From the NCBI GenBank assembly GCA_951799425.1, contig OX637409.1, positions 11,752,960-11,816,959 on the forward strand: a DNA stretch of 64,000 nucleotides, written 5' to 3'. Below, piece after piece: positions 1 through 11,430 of this stretch. The translations under genes and the position numbers were made by a program. The DNA comes from Ilex aquifolium (taxonomy: Eukaryota > Streptophyta > Magnoliopsida > Aquifoliales > Aquifoliaceae). Numbering within the stretch: position 1 is the stretch's first letter; each line of letters starts with the position of its first letter. The notes under the pieces are model-generated. The model ran no database searches. It was given only the letters and a program-made list of their open reading frames with translations, and was not told where the DNA came from.

Positions 1-120
1 AATTTAATAGCATATGTAGTGCGTATGAAGGAATGAGTAGCACCGGGATCAAATAAAATTTGGGCCCAAGAATTATAGAGAAGCACAATACCTTCCACAA
101 TTGCATTGGAAACATCTTCC
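1..120 (-). pseudogene. Retropepsin start of element A (partial)
   Basis: The minus-strand translation gives an NAIVEG...LFDPGATHSF block, which matches the beginning of the gypsy aspartic protease; D-P-G-A sits where the catalytic D-S/T-G-A normally is. It follows the gag zinc knuckle at 274-315, as expected for a gag-pro-pol polyprotein. The domain is cut by the window edge. Identification rests on the DxGATHSF motif and the position after gag. Confidence 0.7.
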
Positions 121-199
121 TCTGGTTGGGTCAAAGCAAAAAACTCTTCCTTGATTGGTACCACCTAGGGCTATAGCTCCTAACGGTTTCTATTGTAGT

Positions 200-2899
200 G
201 GCTTCTATAGTGGTGGCTTATTTGCATTTACCTGTCCAGTCGTCTGGGTATTCTTCTGGGATGGAAAGATCGGACAATGATTCCAAATATGCCCCAAACC
301 TCCACATGCAAAGCAGGCTCATGGGTCTACTCCTACCCTCTCCGATAAGCCTCCAACTCCTCGAGTTGTCTAAAATCTCTGTCCAACCGCCTGGTCTGGG
401 CGACGATATGGAGCTTCCCTCTGCACTCCACTACTGCTAGCACCAGTCCTGATTGAACCTCCCCTCGTGAAGTTATGTCGTCGTTGGTTGTCTTCGGTGT
501 CTCTCTCCACCAGTGCAATGTTAATAGCATGCTCTAAGACCAATCATATAGATGATGTTTTAGGGTTGTACTAACAACATTCATTACTTAATTAAACAAA
601 AGGGCAAGTTTATTTATCATGTTTCTACTTTATTTCATTTTAATATACATGATATAGTCCATAAAGTATAAGTTAAGAAGATAGTTTCTCAAGGTGTTGA
701 GAAGATGAGACCTATACTTCTTAGTACTTAACTCTTAAATATTCCTAGTCATAGGATTGTTATTTGGGCATTACGTAATCCGGATAGACTAGCACACACT
801 ATGTTTACTCATATTTGATATGAGGTGACTCGTCCAAGTCACTAGTGTTGGGACACTAAAGCAGGTGTGTGGGTGCTTGTTAGAGAACAAGTACACTGAA
901 CGTGACCATTGACTAACGTAGGATTTTTCATATAGAGTTTTACATGCCTGTCAATGGTAAATCCTAAAGTTATAGTTATGCAACTGATCCTTAGACTTGA
1001 GACACCATGGTTGTCTTGTGCATGGACTTCTATGCTTTAACTATACAACATATTTATATACTAACCATGTAACTTGGATATGTATTGTTGGACATAGTTA
1101 GGCATGCATGAAGACTTATGAGTGTACAAAATAGAATCTATCATCCTTAGTAATTAAAGGGAGAATGGCATATGTGATCTTCTGGGATATGACTCAAAGA
1201 GTCCTTGGCCAAGGCAGAATGACAATTAGAAAAGAGTTTCTAATTGATCATTAAGAGTTATAGTCCTAAGATCGAACACATAAGATTGAATTAGGGGTTT
1301 GACAGTAATTCCATACCCTAGTAATTCAATTGTGGCATTGTGTGATAGAAGGATTGAATTGCATGACAACTATAGACTGAATGGGTTCTTTACCTACTTC
1401 GTGCTATCCGGAGATTGATCATGATATGCTGCTAGGTGTCACTCATGATTAGTAGAAGCTCGAAGAATGAAATTAATATAAATATATTAATTGTTCTTCA
1501 TAAAGGGAGAATTAGAAGAGTTCTAATTCAAGCTAAATTAGAAAGAGTTCTAATTTGAGATGCTACTTGTAGTTAGTATCGAATGCCTACAACCGGGTAT
1601 GCTTGAACTTATAGGGTCACACACAATAGAATTGATTGGAAACTAAAGGATAAAAGAGAGACAACCAATTAAGAGTTAATTGGGGTGAAAACCTAATTAA
1701 GAGTTAATTATGGACTTTATTACAATTAATGTTAATAAATGGGTTATATGTAATTATGAGATAATTGCAACTTGACCCAAATTAGGATTAGAGCCTTTAA
1801 AGCTCTATAAATACCTTTATGTAGGATGTGGATATAAGATATAACAACTCTCTTGCTAGCACAAGAAGAACCACCCCTCATTCTCTCTCTCTCTACTAGT
1901 TTTATCAATGGCTAAAGTAGATCCTACTAGTTTTATCAATTCGTGTGGATACCGATAGAGGCCAAACGTTTGCGAGGCTTGGGGTAAAGATCAAATTCAG
2001 ATTTGAAGATTTAAAGTTTTTGAGAATGCTTGAAGATTGCTAAAGGCACACTTCAAGATGTAACCCTTAATCTTCTCTATAGATCTAAGGTTTCTCGGTT
2101 TGTATTAAACATGAATAGATCTTGGTATGAGGAATCAAATTATTTTTTAAATTCCGCTACATTTATTATATGATTCCTTTCATGCAGCTCTGTCAACAAG
2201 ATCCCCAGAGTCCCGGATCTTGTGAGCCACAAGCTTCTCCCTGATGGCAGGCCTCAAGCCCTGCTCAAATCGTTTAGCCCTCCTAGCCTCCGTAGAGATG
2301 AATTATGTGGTATATCGGGATAGCTCATCAAACTTTCTCTCATAATTCGCCACCGTCATGCTACCCTATCTTAGAGCCAAGAAATCCGCACTCATTTTAT
2401 CCCTGACCGATTCAGGAAAATACTTGTCTTGGAAGATCTGATCAAAATCCTCCCAAGTAAAAGCATCAGTGTTCCTCCTTTTTTTCACTGAATCCCACCA
2501 ATGATCTGCCTCCCCTTCCAGTAGATATGTAGCTAGCCCGACCCGTAGATCCTCGGTAACTCCCATGTTATCACATATTTTCTTCACCCGACGAATCCAC
2601 TTATCCGCCTCCAAAGGGTGAGAGCTTCCTTGGAAAGTAGGTGGGCGTTGCCTCAAGAATTCTCTTAGAACTATCATCCTTCTATTCTCGTCCCCGTTGC
2701 CCGGTATAGGAGCTAATGGTTGAAACGCCCTGTTGTGGTTGTTGTTTCCATTCTGGTGTTGTACTAGAGTGGTTAGGTCCCTTAGGCATTGATAAATGTC
2801 ATTCATGGCATCTAGAAGTAGAGGTGGTGGTGGGTTTGCTTGACCTCCACGACCACGACCACGTCCACACCCACGACCACGCCCACGTTCACCATCCAT
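200..2899 (-). pseudogene. Gag of element A, interrupted by an LTR-like insertion
   Basis: Translation starts at 2899 with an Arg/Gly-rich leader (residues about 4-20), followed by a retrotransposon gag capsid domain (PTFQGS, ADKWIRRVKKICDNMG, WWDSVKKRR, FQDKYFPESVRDKM). It continues past 2366 with a frame change and a stop (YERKFDELSRYTT, then RRAKRFEQGLRPAIREKL). Coding resumes below 540 with EHAINIALVERD and a zinc knuckle CFACGGLGHIWNHC (C-X2-C-X4-H-X4-C, 274-315). The gap between the halves is the foreign sequence at about 545-2182. The protein would package element RNA in virus-like particles; the insertion and lesions make this copy non-functional. Confidence 0.8.
545..2182 (+). mobile_element. 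LTR-like insertion (solo LTR or LTR fragment) inside gag A
   Basis: About 1.64 kb of non-coding AT-rich DNA separates two halves of one gag gene. On the plus strand it has a TATA box (CTATAAATA, 1804-1812), then a CT-rich leader (1877-1905), and ends in a pattern common at copia LTR ends (TTCCGCTACATTTATTATATGATTCCTTTCA). No primer site or coding domain is inside, so a solo LTR or small non-autonomous LTR element fits best. I could not find a clean TG...CA with 5-bp TSD, so both ends are uncertain by about 10 bp. Confidence 0.55.
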
Positions 2900-3071
2900 C
2901 TTTCACATCAATTTACAATTTAGTTTCTTTGATGTATGAGACACCCTAACTATCACTTTAATCTAAAGCATAAGGCTTGCATAATATTTAAGTCAACAAT
3001 TTATTCGACCTAGTCCTACCTCTCTAGTGGTAATCCATAACCTATGGCTCCCATGTAAGACCTAATTCCTA

Positions 3072-3084
3072 GGCTCTAATACCA
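3072..3084 (-). other. Primer binding site of element A
   Basis: On the minus strand TGGTATTAGAGCC lies 4 nt after the LTR end. It matches the plant initiator-tRNA-Met primer site TGGTATCAGAGC with one change and fixes the LTR at 3089-5275 as the 5' LTR. Confidence 0.85.
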
Positions 3085-3088
3085 AACC

Positions 3089-5275
3089 TGTAACGCCCCA
3101 AAATCTACCTTGGACGGAATTACTATCTAAAACCATTCACATCATGAGAGCAACTAATAAAATCCATAAATAAAGAAAATTCTATTCATCATACATAATA
3201 TCCACAACATCATCCAAAAGAACATGCCAAACCATGGCCATTAGATCCAAAAAGAATATGCCACACTATGGCAATTACATCTAAAAATAAAACTTAAGCT
3301 TGCAGCGGAATAAACAAAATATCATCCATACATTGACTCAAAATGCATCCCTTAGTCTAGGACATAAGGAGAACAACTCTAGACATCCCCCTCGGGATCC
3401 ACGCTTCCATCCAATTGAGCTTCCCAAGCGACCTGCCCATCAACCCCAAGTTCTTCCTCTAAACTGAGATCTGAAAATAAATATTGTTTGTAGGGGGTGA
3501 GTACTAAGCTCTGTAGAAAAATCCTCCCAAACTTGAACAAGGTTTAGAAAACATATGAAATCTTTCGGTCTCATTTTACAAATATCATATACGACTTTTG
3601 AAAGAAAACAGTGATAGTCATCCGATCTCAAGTTTACGCAATATCAATATATATAATGAAGAAGTGAACCCAATTTTCAAAAATAAACCATTCCAATATT
3701 AGACCATTTCAACCACATTTGTATCTTTATCTCAGGTATGCAGTAAGACTTCGCATGAATACACCCATTGAGAATGTCCTGGCCCACACACACACCCCCA
3801 ATCCTCACAAGGATACCCAACTTTAGGAAGGGCGTATACCGACGCATCGGTAGTGACGATCCAACCCAGGAATAGTATATTAACCCTCAGCCTCGATACC
3901 ACGTGAGTGAATAGTGGTTTGGTCCTCGCAAGGCACCAACCCCACTACGAGTGATAGGAAACCTTCAAACCCACTCGGAATAAGAAACGCATCTACCCAC
4001 TCTACGATACCCGGCCAACGGTCACCCATTTTCATCTAAACACCCACACAAGAGATACAATACTCAACTAATTTCTCAAATCACAAGTAAAAGTAAAAAC
4101 CCCAAATTCCACATGTATTTTTTCAACATAACAATTCAAGAAAATAAGCAAGAGATCATCAAAAGATATAATTTTATTGTTCAAATTAAAGCACTAGAGT
4201 TATTGAATCAAGAGCAATGGAATATCAAGGGTAAAATCTCTATTTCTTGAAAAACAAGGGTTTTGAGATCAAAACAAGGATTTTATGGCTATCAAACCAT
4301 AACTTCATTCAAAACATGATAGGATTTACAAGAACATCAAGAAACAATGATTTCATAACATATATCTAAGATTTAGAGTCAAAACATATATATGTATATA
4401 TATAAGCTCTAGCCTCAATGAAGAAGAGTGAGAAGAAACTCCTACCTTGCTTCCTTAGTGTTGTGTGAAAAATTAGAGATTTTGATCCAATCCAATGTGA
4501 GAATCCCCTTCAATCTTGTGTTTCTCCCCTTCTTTCTTACTCTCCAAGGCTCTCTAGTGGTTAGAATTGATGAAATGGGGCTAAAGGAGGCGTCATTTAG
4601 TATTTATAGTGTAAAAATTGGAGAAAAACCCTAAAACTGATCGGGGCCATTTTTAGGGTAGCGTCCGAACGGTACTTGGGCATCCGGACGGTTCAAAGTC
4701 ATTGTTTTTGATGAAAAATAAAATTTTAGGGTAGGGAGGGGCGTCCGGACTGTGCTTGGGGCGTCCGAACGGTACCAACTTTCTGTCCACACTTCTTGAG
4801 CAGTTTTCACCTATTTAGAAGTCGATTTAGGAAAATTTCTTGAAATAAACTTTTGTAGCCCTTGAACTCTAGTTTCCACTGTCCAAAAATCAGACTAATC
4901 GGAGTTAGGAGTAAAAATTTATGGCTAAAATACTAAGCTAGTGTCAAATTCCTTCCTATCGGAATTTTTTCTAAAATGCGTTCAAACTCCGGAATACTTT
5001 CTAACTTCTAATACACCCCATACTACCTCTCCCAAGGTTTATCAACCTTACGGATTCAATAGAAATCTTATTTTGACCTAAAAATCTTTAGAAACTTACC
5101 TCACAACCCTTCCCAATCTTAAGCGCCTTCGAAACTTAAACTTCACAATCAATTTGTCTCCCTAGTATTTATTCCTACCGTTACAATCTATATAGTTCAT
5201 TCTTACGTCATTAAATATGTAAGAATTACTAAACAATTACATTACTATATTAATATAAACAAGTGGGGGTTTACA
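3089..5275 (-). repeat. 5' LTR of element A
   Basis: The repeat is 2187 bp and, read on the minus strand, starts TGTAAACCCCC and ends GGGGCGTTACA, a long imperfect terminal inverted repeat beginning TGTAA. A TATA box (ACTATAAATA) is at 4601-4610. From about 50 to 180 bp upstream of it (4661-4780) are four variants of a GTCCGGACGG/GTCCGAACGG palindromic motif. The primer site lies directly after it. There are no long ORFs. Confidence 0.85.
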
Positions 5276-6157
5276 AAGGGTGGGTAGTGTTTCACTCATT
5301 CTTTGTCAGAGATAAGCTTATTGTTTGTTAAAAGTTACTTTGTAATTAAGAGTACCTCTACTTGGAGGGATAAGGATCACTCACTTTTCTAGCTTTCTCA
5401 AAGTCATGAAGAGTGAGTAGTTTCTCATTCACTCTTTAGTAAGAGGTGATGGACATGTATAAACTCATTCTGTAGTTATATTTGTGCATTTCATTTATGC
5501 TTAATGTTTTATCTTTTGCTTGCTTATTGAATGATTGAATGCATCTATCAAAGCTAAAGTACTTCGTAAAATCATGAATCTCTTCTAGACAAATTAATTC
5601 TTGGCATAGGAGAATTCATTGGTTCTTTGCGAGTACTCAAGCTAGGTCTTCATGACAACTTTTCAATCTTCATTATCATTGTGCTTTAAACTAAGAATGT
5701 GGTAATTTAATAGTTGTTGGATGATTTGTAGGAATCCTTACTTGTTTGTAGACGGGTTAAGTCCCGGCACTAACAATTCTTGTAAATCTCTACAAATGCA
5801 TCGGTGTCATGCTCTTAATCCGCACAGTCCATCTTTATCCTCTAATTAACTTGCTATTGACATAGGGGTTAATTGAGTTGTTTACAAAGCACAAATATAA
5901 CGACCGGATGAATAACTACATGTCCAGATCCTCGAGCTAAAGGGTGATTCTTTCATTTAAGTGAATCTTATATTCTATCCAGGAAATTCTATAATCATCA
6001 TAACTTTAAATCTCAAGGGTTTCAGCCACTTTGATCTCTGTCACTTAATACTTCAAAACACCAACATTAGTTCCCTGTGGATTCGACTCCGGACTTAACC
6101 GGGTTATAACTACAACTTGACCACCTGCACTTGGGTATACACACTTTGGATCAAGTC
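5276..6157 (+). repeat. Athila-like LTR fragment, plus orientation
   Basis: Near 6072-6155 it carries TTCCCTGTGGATTCGAC...CTTAACCGGGTTAT...GGATCAAG, the U5-end signature of Athila-type LTRs. The same signature occurs in minus orientation near 6708-6800, so this LTR piece faces the opposite way to the LTR at 6708-8257. Its left end was cut by insertion of element A at 5275/5276. There are no coding domains. Confidence 0.55.
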
Positions 6158-6234
6158 ATAAACCTTTTGAATGGTTCACCTTCAGGTTTACTAGGGTTAT
6201 TTGATTAATGCATGGTATATAGACCTTCTGGCTA

Positions 6235-6605
6235 ACCGATAGGAAAAAGTTTCAACCAAGCCATTTTAGAATTATCTTGCAAAGCACCACATACTTCCTC
6301 AAATCTTTTCATATGCAAATACGGGTTTTCAAACTCAAGACCATGAAATTGTGGTAAAAACTGTATTGTCCCTGCCTTAATGTTAAAATTTGGAGCTTTA
6401 GTGGGAAAAGCAAAACCATGCGGGACACTAGTGCGTGTGGGATGCAAGTATTCTCTTCAAGTCGGACGTTCTTAACTACCTCTTGTTCCCTTTGATTATT
6501 ATTAGTCATGCTTAACTCAAAAGAGTCAGAAGATGCTTGTGATGATGAAGATGGAGGACTAGATTGATTTACAGACCCTACTGATGACTTAACAGACATA
6601 AACAA
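6235..6605 (-). pseudogene. Athila-like gag N-terminal fragment (element D)
   Basis: Two overlapping minus-strand frames hold the typical Athila gag start: a low-complexity Ser-rich leader (about 6605-6500), then APNFNIKAGTIQFLPQFHG, NPYLHMKRFEEVCGAL and WLKLFPIG. The gag domain breaks off at 6235, at a junction with an inverted 78-bp piece (6158-6236). A frameshift separates leader and domain. It lies downstream of a tRNA-Asp primer site and the LTR at 6708-8257. Confidence 0.75.
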
Positions 6606-6683
6606 TTAAAATACAATAAACAATGTATATACATATAATACAAAGTAGACAACTTCCCTGTTTATTTCGAAATCACCGTAACT

Positions 6684-6700
6684 CCCCCGCAATGGTGCCA
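6684..6700 (-). other. Degenerate tRNA-Asp primer binding site of element D
   Basis: CCCCCGCAATGGTGCCA on the plus strand matches the 3' end of plant tRNA-Asp (CCCCGGCAACGGCGCCA) at 14 of 17 positions. This is the primer type used by Athila elements; the better copies here are at 44209 and 50038. Confidence 0.7.
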
Positions 6701-6707
6701 AAAAGCT

Positions 6708-8257
6708 TGATCTAACCTGATTTATGTCATACACCCAATTATAAGTGGTCAAATTATAATATTTCTCGGTTAAGTCCGAGGTCGAACCCACAAGGAGCTA
6801 ACTGTCGGTATTCAAAGTAGAAACAGTGAAATTGTCGTGTGTGTGGTGTGAAACGTAATAGCTTGTGGTGTGAGCTTAGAATTGTCAATCAATACTTTAA
6901 TTAAAACTTTGAAAAAAAAATAATGATAAAAATGTACTCTTCAATGCAAGGATCCAACATGCTCTACACTATTTATTTATGAAATTGCCACCTTACAACA
7001 ATTAACTTCAATTTCACTGGAAAGCTAACCGGTAGATTTGATGTATAACTGAACCACATCACAAAAATTGATTAGGTTAGCTGGAAGGTCTATGCACCAT
7101 ACATCAATCAAATAATCCTAGTAAACCCGAAGGTGAACCATTCAAAAGGTTTACTCTAGCTATTTAATCAGTAGGTTGATGATTCAATGATGATAGAGTT
7201 CCGGTTTATACATTGAATCAAAAGCATTGGCTATGGCGAGATTTAACCCGTCTATAATCAATCTCCCAACTGTTACATAAAGCCCAACAACGTGCATCAC
7301 CGTATCATACAAGAAGTACGTAATAATAATAGATTGAATGGTATATATCAATAGGTTTTGCTCGGTGTTCATAACCATGAGCATATTATAAATGTAACTA
7401 TCCATCAATTAAGGAAGTTATGAACATTAATGCATAAATAAAACATCTTTATTTTCATAACTTAAAGAGTATTACACATGCATTCACCCTTCACCGAAGA
7501 GTATAAATGGACTACTCACGCCTCATTGCTATAGACGAACAAAATGAGTGAGATAATCTCATTACAACTGGAAAAAAAAATAGAACACGTCCTTCCCTGA
7601 GGAATAGCTGAAACACTGCCCCTCTTATTACCAGCTAGGGCACAAAAGTGGGAGAGGTTCAACCCTTCAAGTAGAAAGGATAAACAGAAATGTAGAAGTA
7701 CAGAAAATTCTAGCTGGGAAGTGATTAGGGCAGGGCTCCACTCGTTTTCTAGCTGGAACAGTCACTAAAGTCTCCCTTTCTCTCTTTCTTTCCTCCTTTC
7801 TCTCCTATATTGCACTGAACTGAGCTTTCGTTACCTCTCTAAAAAATGAGCTAAGGAGGGCTATTTATAGGCACCGGTAGAAGGATATAAGGCGGCAAAC
7901 ACCCTGGCTGACCAATGGGGTGCTTGTATTGCTTGAATGGACCAATGGGAGACGAGAAAGAGTTGAGGCGGTTTAAGGACTGTCCAGATGCCATCACCAA
8001 CGTCCGGACGGTGGCAATTCTCTGGTTTCCTTACTTGGTAGCCTCCTTGTTTGACTTCTAATTGCACTTGCCTCCCTTTCTTTATTTAGCCTTTTCACTT
8101 TGATCCACCTGAATTTCTGTATTTTTGCTTGAAACCCTGCAAAATGCACAAATTACGTATTAACTCTAATACTTTATAATTTAATTATTTTAACCTAATT
8201 CACGCACACAATTAACTCTAAATCCAGATTCAATTACGCACTTTTTTGGGTTAATCA
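6708..8257 (-). repeat. 5' LTR of Athila-like element D
   Basis: It lies next to the primer site and is bounded by TGATC (6708) and ATCA (about 8257) on the plus strand. A minus-strand TATA box (TATAAATAG) is at 7861-7869; a CCAGATG...CGTCCGGACGGT palindromic motif lies 110-145 bp upstream of it (7976-8014). The U5 end carries GTGGGTTCGACCTCGGACTTAACCG. The outer boundary is inferred from the terminal TGAT/ATCA pair only. Confidence 0.7.
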
Positions 8258-9112
8258 CCAATCATGCAATATTTGGTTTAAATATATTTCTATACCTATT
8301 TCCATATTCTAACAACCCTAGGTATGTGTGATACATGAGATTTCATCTCTAACTCCCAACCCATTTCATATTTTAACCCTAGGTTGAAAATAAAACTAGC
8401 TAGGAAATGAACCCTACCTCTTTTAGGGTGTATATACATAGTAGAAACTCCAAAAGACCCAAATCTAGCTTCTAAGCTTTGATCCCAGCAATCCTGTCTT
8501 TGAGATTGTGGTGAAACTCGCGATCTTTGATAGGTACGTGTAGCTCTCGTCACGTGGAAGAACCTTTGTTCTTGGCCCAAAGAGATCCGACGGTCGAATT
8601 GTCGTAGATCAGAGGGAGAAGTTAGAAGTACCTTTGGTTTTCTCTCTCGTCTTGCTCTCTCTCTCTATTTCCATAAATTTTAGGTGTAAAGTGGGGAGAA
8701 ATTCTGATTTTCTCCCCTATTTATACCCCCCAATACTTGGCTCTTATTAAGCCACACATCCCGTCTTTTTCTGATCTAATTTTATTTTGAATCAATTAAA
8801 TCTCGTTCCATTTTAAGTTTAGTACATTTTTATTGAACTAACTTTAAATTATTTCTAGATTTTTTCAATTTAATCCTGATCGCGTTTATTTTGGTCGCAT
8901 GATATCCGATTGCCTCGTAAAATGCAAAAAATTTGACAGTATCGAAATTCAGCGAAAATTGACTGGATAACTAGATTTCGCGAGACGAATCCAACGGTGA
9001 GGTCTGTTTCGTCATCCGATTTCTAAAAAAAATTGAATTTTTAACCCGTACTGTAACGGCTAATTACCGTTTTTCCCTTTTCATAAAATTTTAAATATTC
9101 CCGAGTTTTACA
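8258..9112 (-). repeat. Truncated 3' LTR of Tekay/Del-like element C
   Basis: The LTR begins (minus) at 9112 with TGTAAAACTCGGG right after a polypurine tract. A TATA box is at 8718-8725. Sequence such as AACTAGATTTCGCGAGACGAATCCAACGG is shared with the LTR of element B (61440-61500), so A, B and C are related families. The LTR stops near 8258 without reaching a TGTxACGCCCC end, apparently cut by the neighbouring Athila-like LTR. Confidence 0.75.
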
Positions 9113-9127
9113 TTTTTCCCCCCTTAA
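9113..9127 (-). other. Polypurine tract of element C
   Basis: On the minus strand TTAAGGGGGGAAAAA directly precedes the LTR start at 9112. The same tract precedes the LTR of element B at 61606. Confidence 0.75.
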
Positions 9128-9192
9128 AAGAATTTTGTCCATGTTGCACACCCATGCATATATAACAACATGCATATGCGACAAGTCATTTA

Positions 9193-10079
9193 TTACTCTA
9201 TGACTAGAAGAAATGTACCTCCATCTTGAAACAAGAACATATAGGTAGCATGGATAGTGTCCTTATGCTCCCATGTCATCTCCTTCATACCACGGTGCTG
9301 CCACAGCACCTTCACCAGCGTCACAGTCTTGTCACGCAAAACCTGCTCTCGGCTATCCATGATACTCACTGGTCCTTCCTCGAAGGTCCCATCTACATCG
9401 ACATTTAGCTCACCCCAATCCACCACATATGTAGGATCTAGAGTGTACTTCCAGAGCATGAAGACATGGAACACCGCAACACCAGATAGATTTGGCAGTA
9501 ACGCCAACCAGTAAGCAATTGTACCAACCCTCTCAAGAACCTTGAAGGGTCCGATATACCTCGGTGATAGTTTTTCCCGCTTCCCGAACCTGACCACTCC
9601 CCTCTTAGGCATAATCTTCAAGAAGATATGATCCCCAACCTCGAACTGCAGTGGTCTCCGTCGCATATCGACATAGCTCTTCTGCTAGTTCTATGCTATA
9701 AGAAGACACTTTCATATCAATTCCACCTTCTCTAAGGTGTCTCTGACCAAGTCTGGACTTGTGGAAGATCCCTCTCCAACCTACGTTCAACAGACTGGAG
9801 AACGGCATGGCCTTCGATAAAGTGCCTCATAGGGTGTCATCTGTACACTCGTCTGGTACCTATTATTGTAGGCGAACTCCACTAAGGGTAAGTGCTCTTC
9901 CTAGCTTCCCTTGAGGTCAAAGACGCATGCCCGAAGCATGTCCTCTAAAGTCTAGATGGTCCTCTCCGATTGACTATCCATTTGGGGATGAAACGATGTG
10001 CTCATCATCAACTACGTCGCCATGGCTCACTGAAAACTTTCCCAGAAGTGAGCCGTGAACCTGGGATCCCGATCCGATG
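9193..10079 (-). pseudogene. Integrase C-terminus and chromodomain of element C
   Basis: Read on the minus strand: integrase core end (SDRDPRFTAHFWESFQ, then STSFHPQMDSQSERTI), the VEFAYNNRYQTSVQMTPYEALY block, a GPY/F-type module (PRYIGPFKVLERVG) and a chromodomain-like tail (REQVLRDKTVTLVKVLW..EMTWEHKD). The last 157 residues (from 9666) are open; upstream there are several stops. The order is that of Tekay/Del chromoviruses, in which integrase inserts the cDNA and the chromodomain targets heterochromatin. At about 10080 coding switches abruptly to a copia gag, a truncation junction. Confidence 0.85.
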
Positions 10080-10305
10080 ACTTATACTCAGTTTTAAAAC
10101 AAGTCTTTAGGGATTTTGATTCAACAACAACTTCACCACCTTTAACCGGTGTGGTGGCCATCAAACTGTTCCAACCCTCTAGCACACAAAACCAAACATA
10201 CTCATCAATTGATTTTAGAAATGCCCTCATTCGAGATTTCTAATATGCATAGTTTGTACTATCAAAGACCGGCAGTCATGCTATTGAACCTCCTTCTTTT
10301 TTAGA
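10080..10305 (-). pseudogene. Ty1/copia gag N-terminal fragment
   Basis: Minus-strand reading gives PVFDSTNYAY followed by RMRAFLKSIDEYVW and GWNS. This is the start of copia gag (DUF4219/UBN2 type: FDGTNYxxWKxRMxxFL). Two stops interrupt it. It lies 110 bp downstream of a primer site and LTR (10431 onward), so it is the 5' end of a minus-strand copia element whose remainder is gone; it is fused at about 10080 to gypsy integrase. Confidence 0.75.
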
Positions 10306-10415
10306 CTAAATTAATAACCAACCAGTAGTTATAATGAAACTCAAATCACAAAAATTAGGTCAAATAGGCAAATATACAATAAGTGCCTACTCTAAATGCA
10401 ATACAAGGAAAACCT

Positions 10416-10430
10416 TGTTCTGATACCAAT
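10416..10430 (-). other. Copia primer binding site
   Basis: On the minus strand ATTGGTATCAGAACA directly follows the LTR end TTTTCCCACA. It is an initiator-tRNA-Met-type primer site. Confidence 0.8.
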
Positions 10431-11430
10431 TGTGGGAAAAATATTACACTTCACAAGTAGGATCTTTTCACTCGATTATACACGAGGAATGACACATTAG
10501 ACCTAGACGGGGTGAGTAGGTTATTAAAAATTTTGCTTGCACAAACACTAATTTTAATCCAATTCGACCTTAATTACCTCTTCTCACAATGATGTGGCAA
10601 TTTCAGTGAGAACCCCTTTTGAATCACCATAACCCAAAATAACCCAAGTAGATTAGTGTATTAATTTTATCAATTTGTTGATTGACACTTAATCTCACAC
10701 AGCGATCTCCACCAAGGCAACCCAAAACCAATCAAACAACTACATGAGATATGTAGATTAAAATAATCAATTCATCAAACACATATTGCGCGCGTATGCA
10801 TCAAATCACAAGTGTATATGGAAAAGCAATAAATAACACAAGTAATTTGTTGACATGGAAACCATTCTTGGGAAAACCGTGGGGAACTATCTCGGTTCAC
10901 CAAAATCTAATTCACTAAAACTAAAGTCAATCTATAAGTACTTCAGTCTTATACCTTAATCAATCAACATAGCTAGATTCTCCTTTTCTTTGTAGATCTC
11001 TCCGCCAAAGGCCCTTCTTCGATGTTATGGCTAGCTTCATTTGGACCTCTCTGTCGCACAGTTCGTCTAGGCCTCAAGCAATCTTCAAGGCTTCACACCC
11101 AAGACTCTTGGATTGCACACACTAATGGGTTTATCAAACCAACAAGATCTTCAACTCCAATTTGTGAGGTTGGGTAGAATCTATAGTGATAGCCTTTGTA
11201 TCTTAGGGATATAGGTTGTAGTGGAAGCTCTCAAGATAAAATTATGATTTTCTCTCTTGGAAATCTCACTAGAGGCTTAACCTAGGTGTAGGAAAAGTTC
11301 TCCCTATTTATAGGTCCAAAATAAAGGTAATAAGAAAAGTCAGATTTGCGAACGATCGTTCGATCAGTGGGAGGGCGGTTGTCGCTGGAATGAAAACAAT
11401 GTTTCAAACACGACTAAGGTATGCATCACT
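10431..11430 (-). repeat. 5' LTR of the truncated copia element
   Basis: The inner end (TGTGGGAAAA on the plus strand, 10431) is set by the primer site. A minus-strand TATA box (CCTATAAATAGG) spans 11304-11314, and a perfect palindrome CGAACGATCGTTCG is about 35 bp upstream of it (11349-11363). The outer end is not resolved; 11430 is a guess based on loss of LTR-like composition. Confidence 0.55.

Larger units (their letters stand above)
1..5275 (-). mobile_element. Element A: 5' part of a Ty3/gypsy retrotransposon
   Basis: Read on the minus strand this is a 5' LTR (5275 to 3089), a tRNA-iMet-type primer site, an arginine/glycine-rich gag and the start of a retropepsin that runs off the window at position 1. 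The gag is split by an LTR-like insertion (about 545-2182). The LTR ends (TGTAAACCCCC and GGGGCGTTACA) and the gag-to-protease layout fit chromovirus-type gypsy elements of the Tekay/Del kind, but RT and integrase lie outside the window, so the lineage is inferred. Gag has frame lesions, so this copy is probably dead. The TSD cannot be checked because the other end is missing. Confidence 0.85.

Noticed and set aside
531..2191. GCTCT at 531-535 and 2187-2191 as TSD of the gag insertion
   Set aside because: The enclosed ends (AAGACC...CATGCA) do not fit LTR ends, and the gag frame continues a few bases beyond 540; a 5-bp match is weak.
2716..2949. Plus-strand ORF rich in His/Asp (HDHDHVHTHDHAHVHH)
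   Set aside because: It is the reverse strand of the Arg/Gly codon repeat that starts gag of element A.
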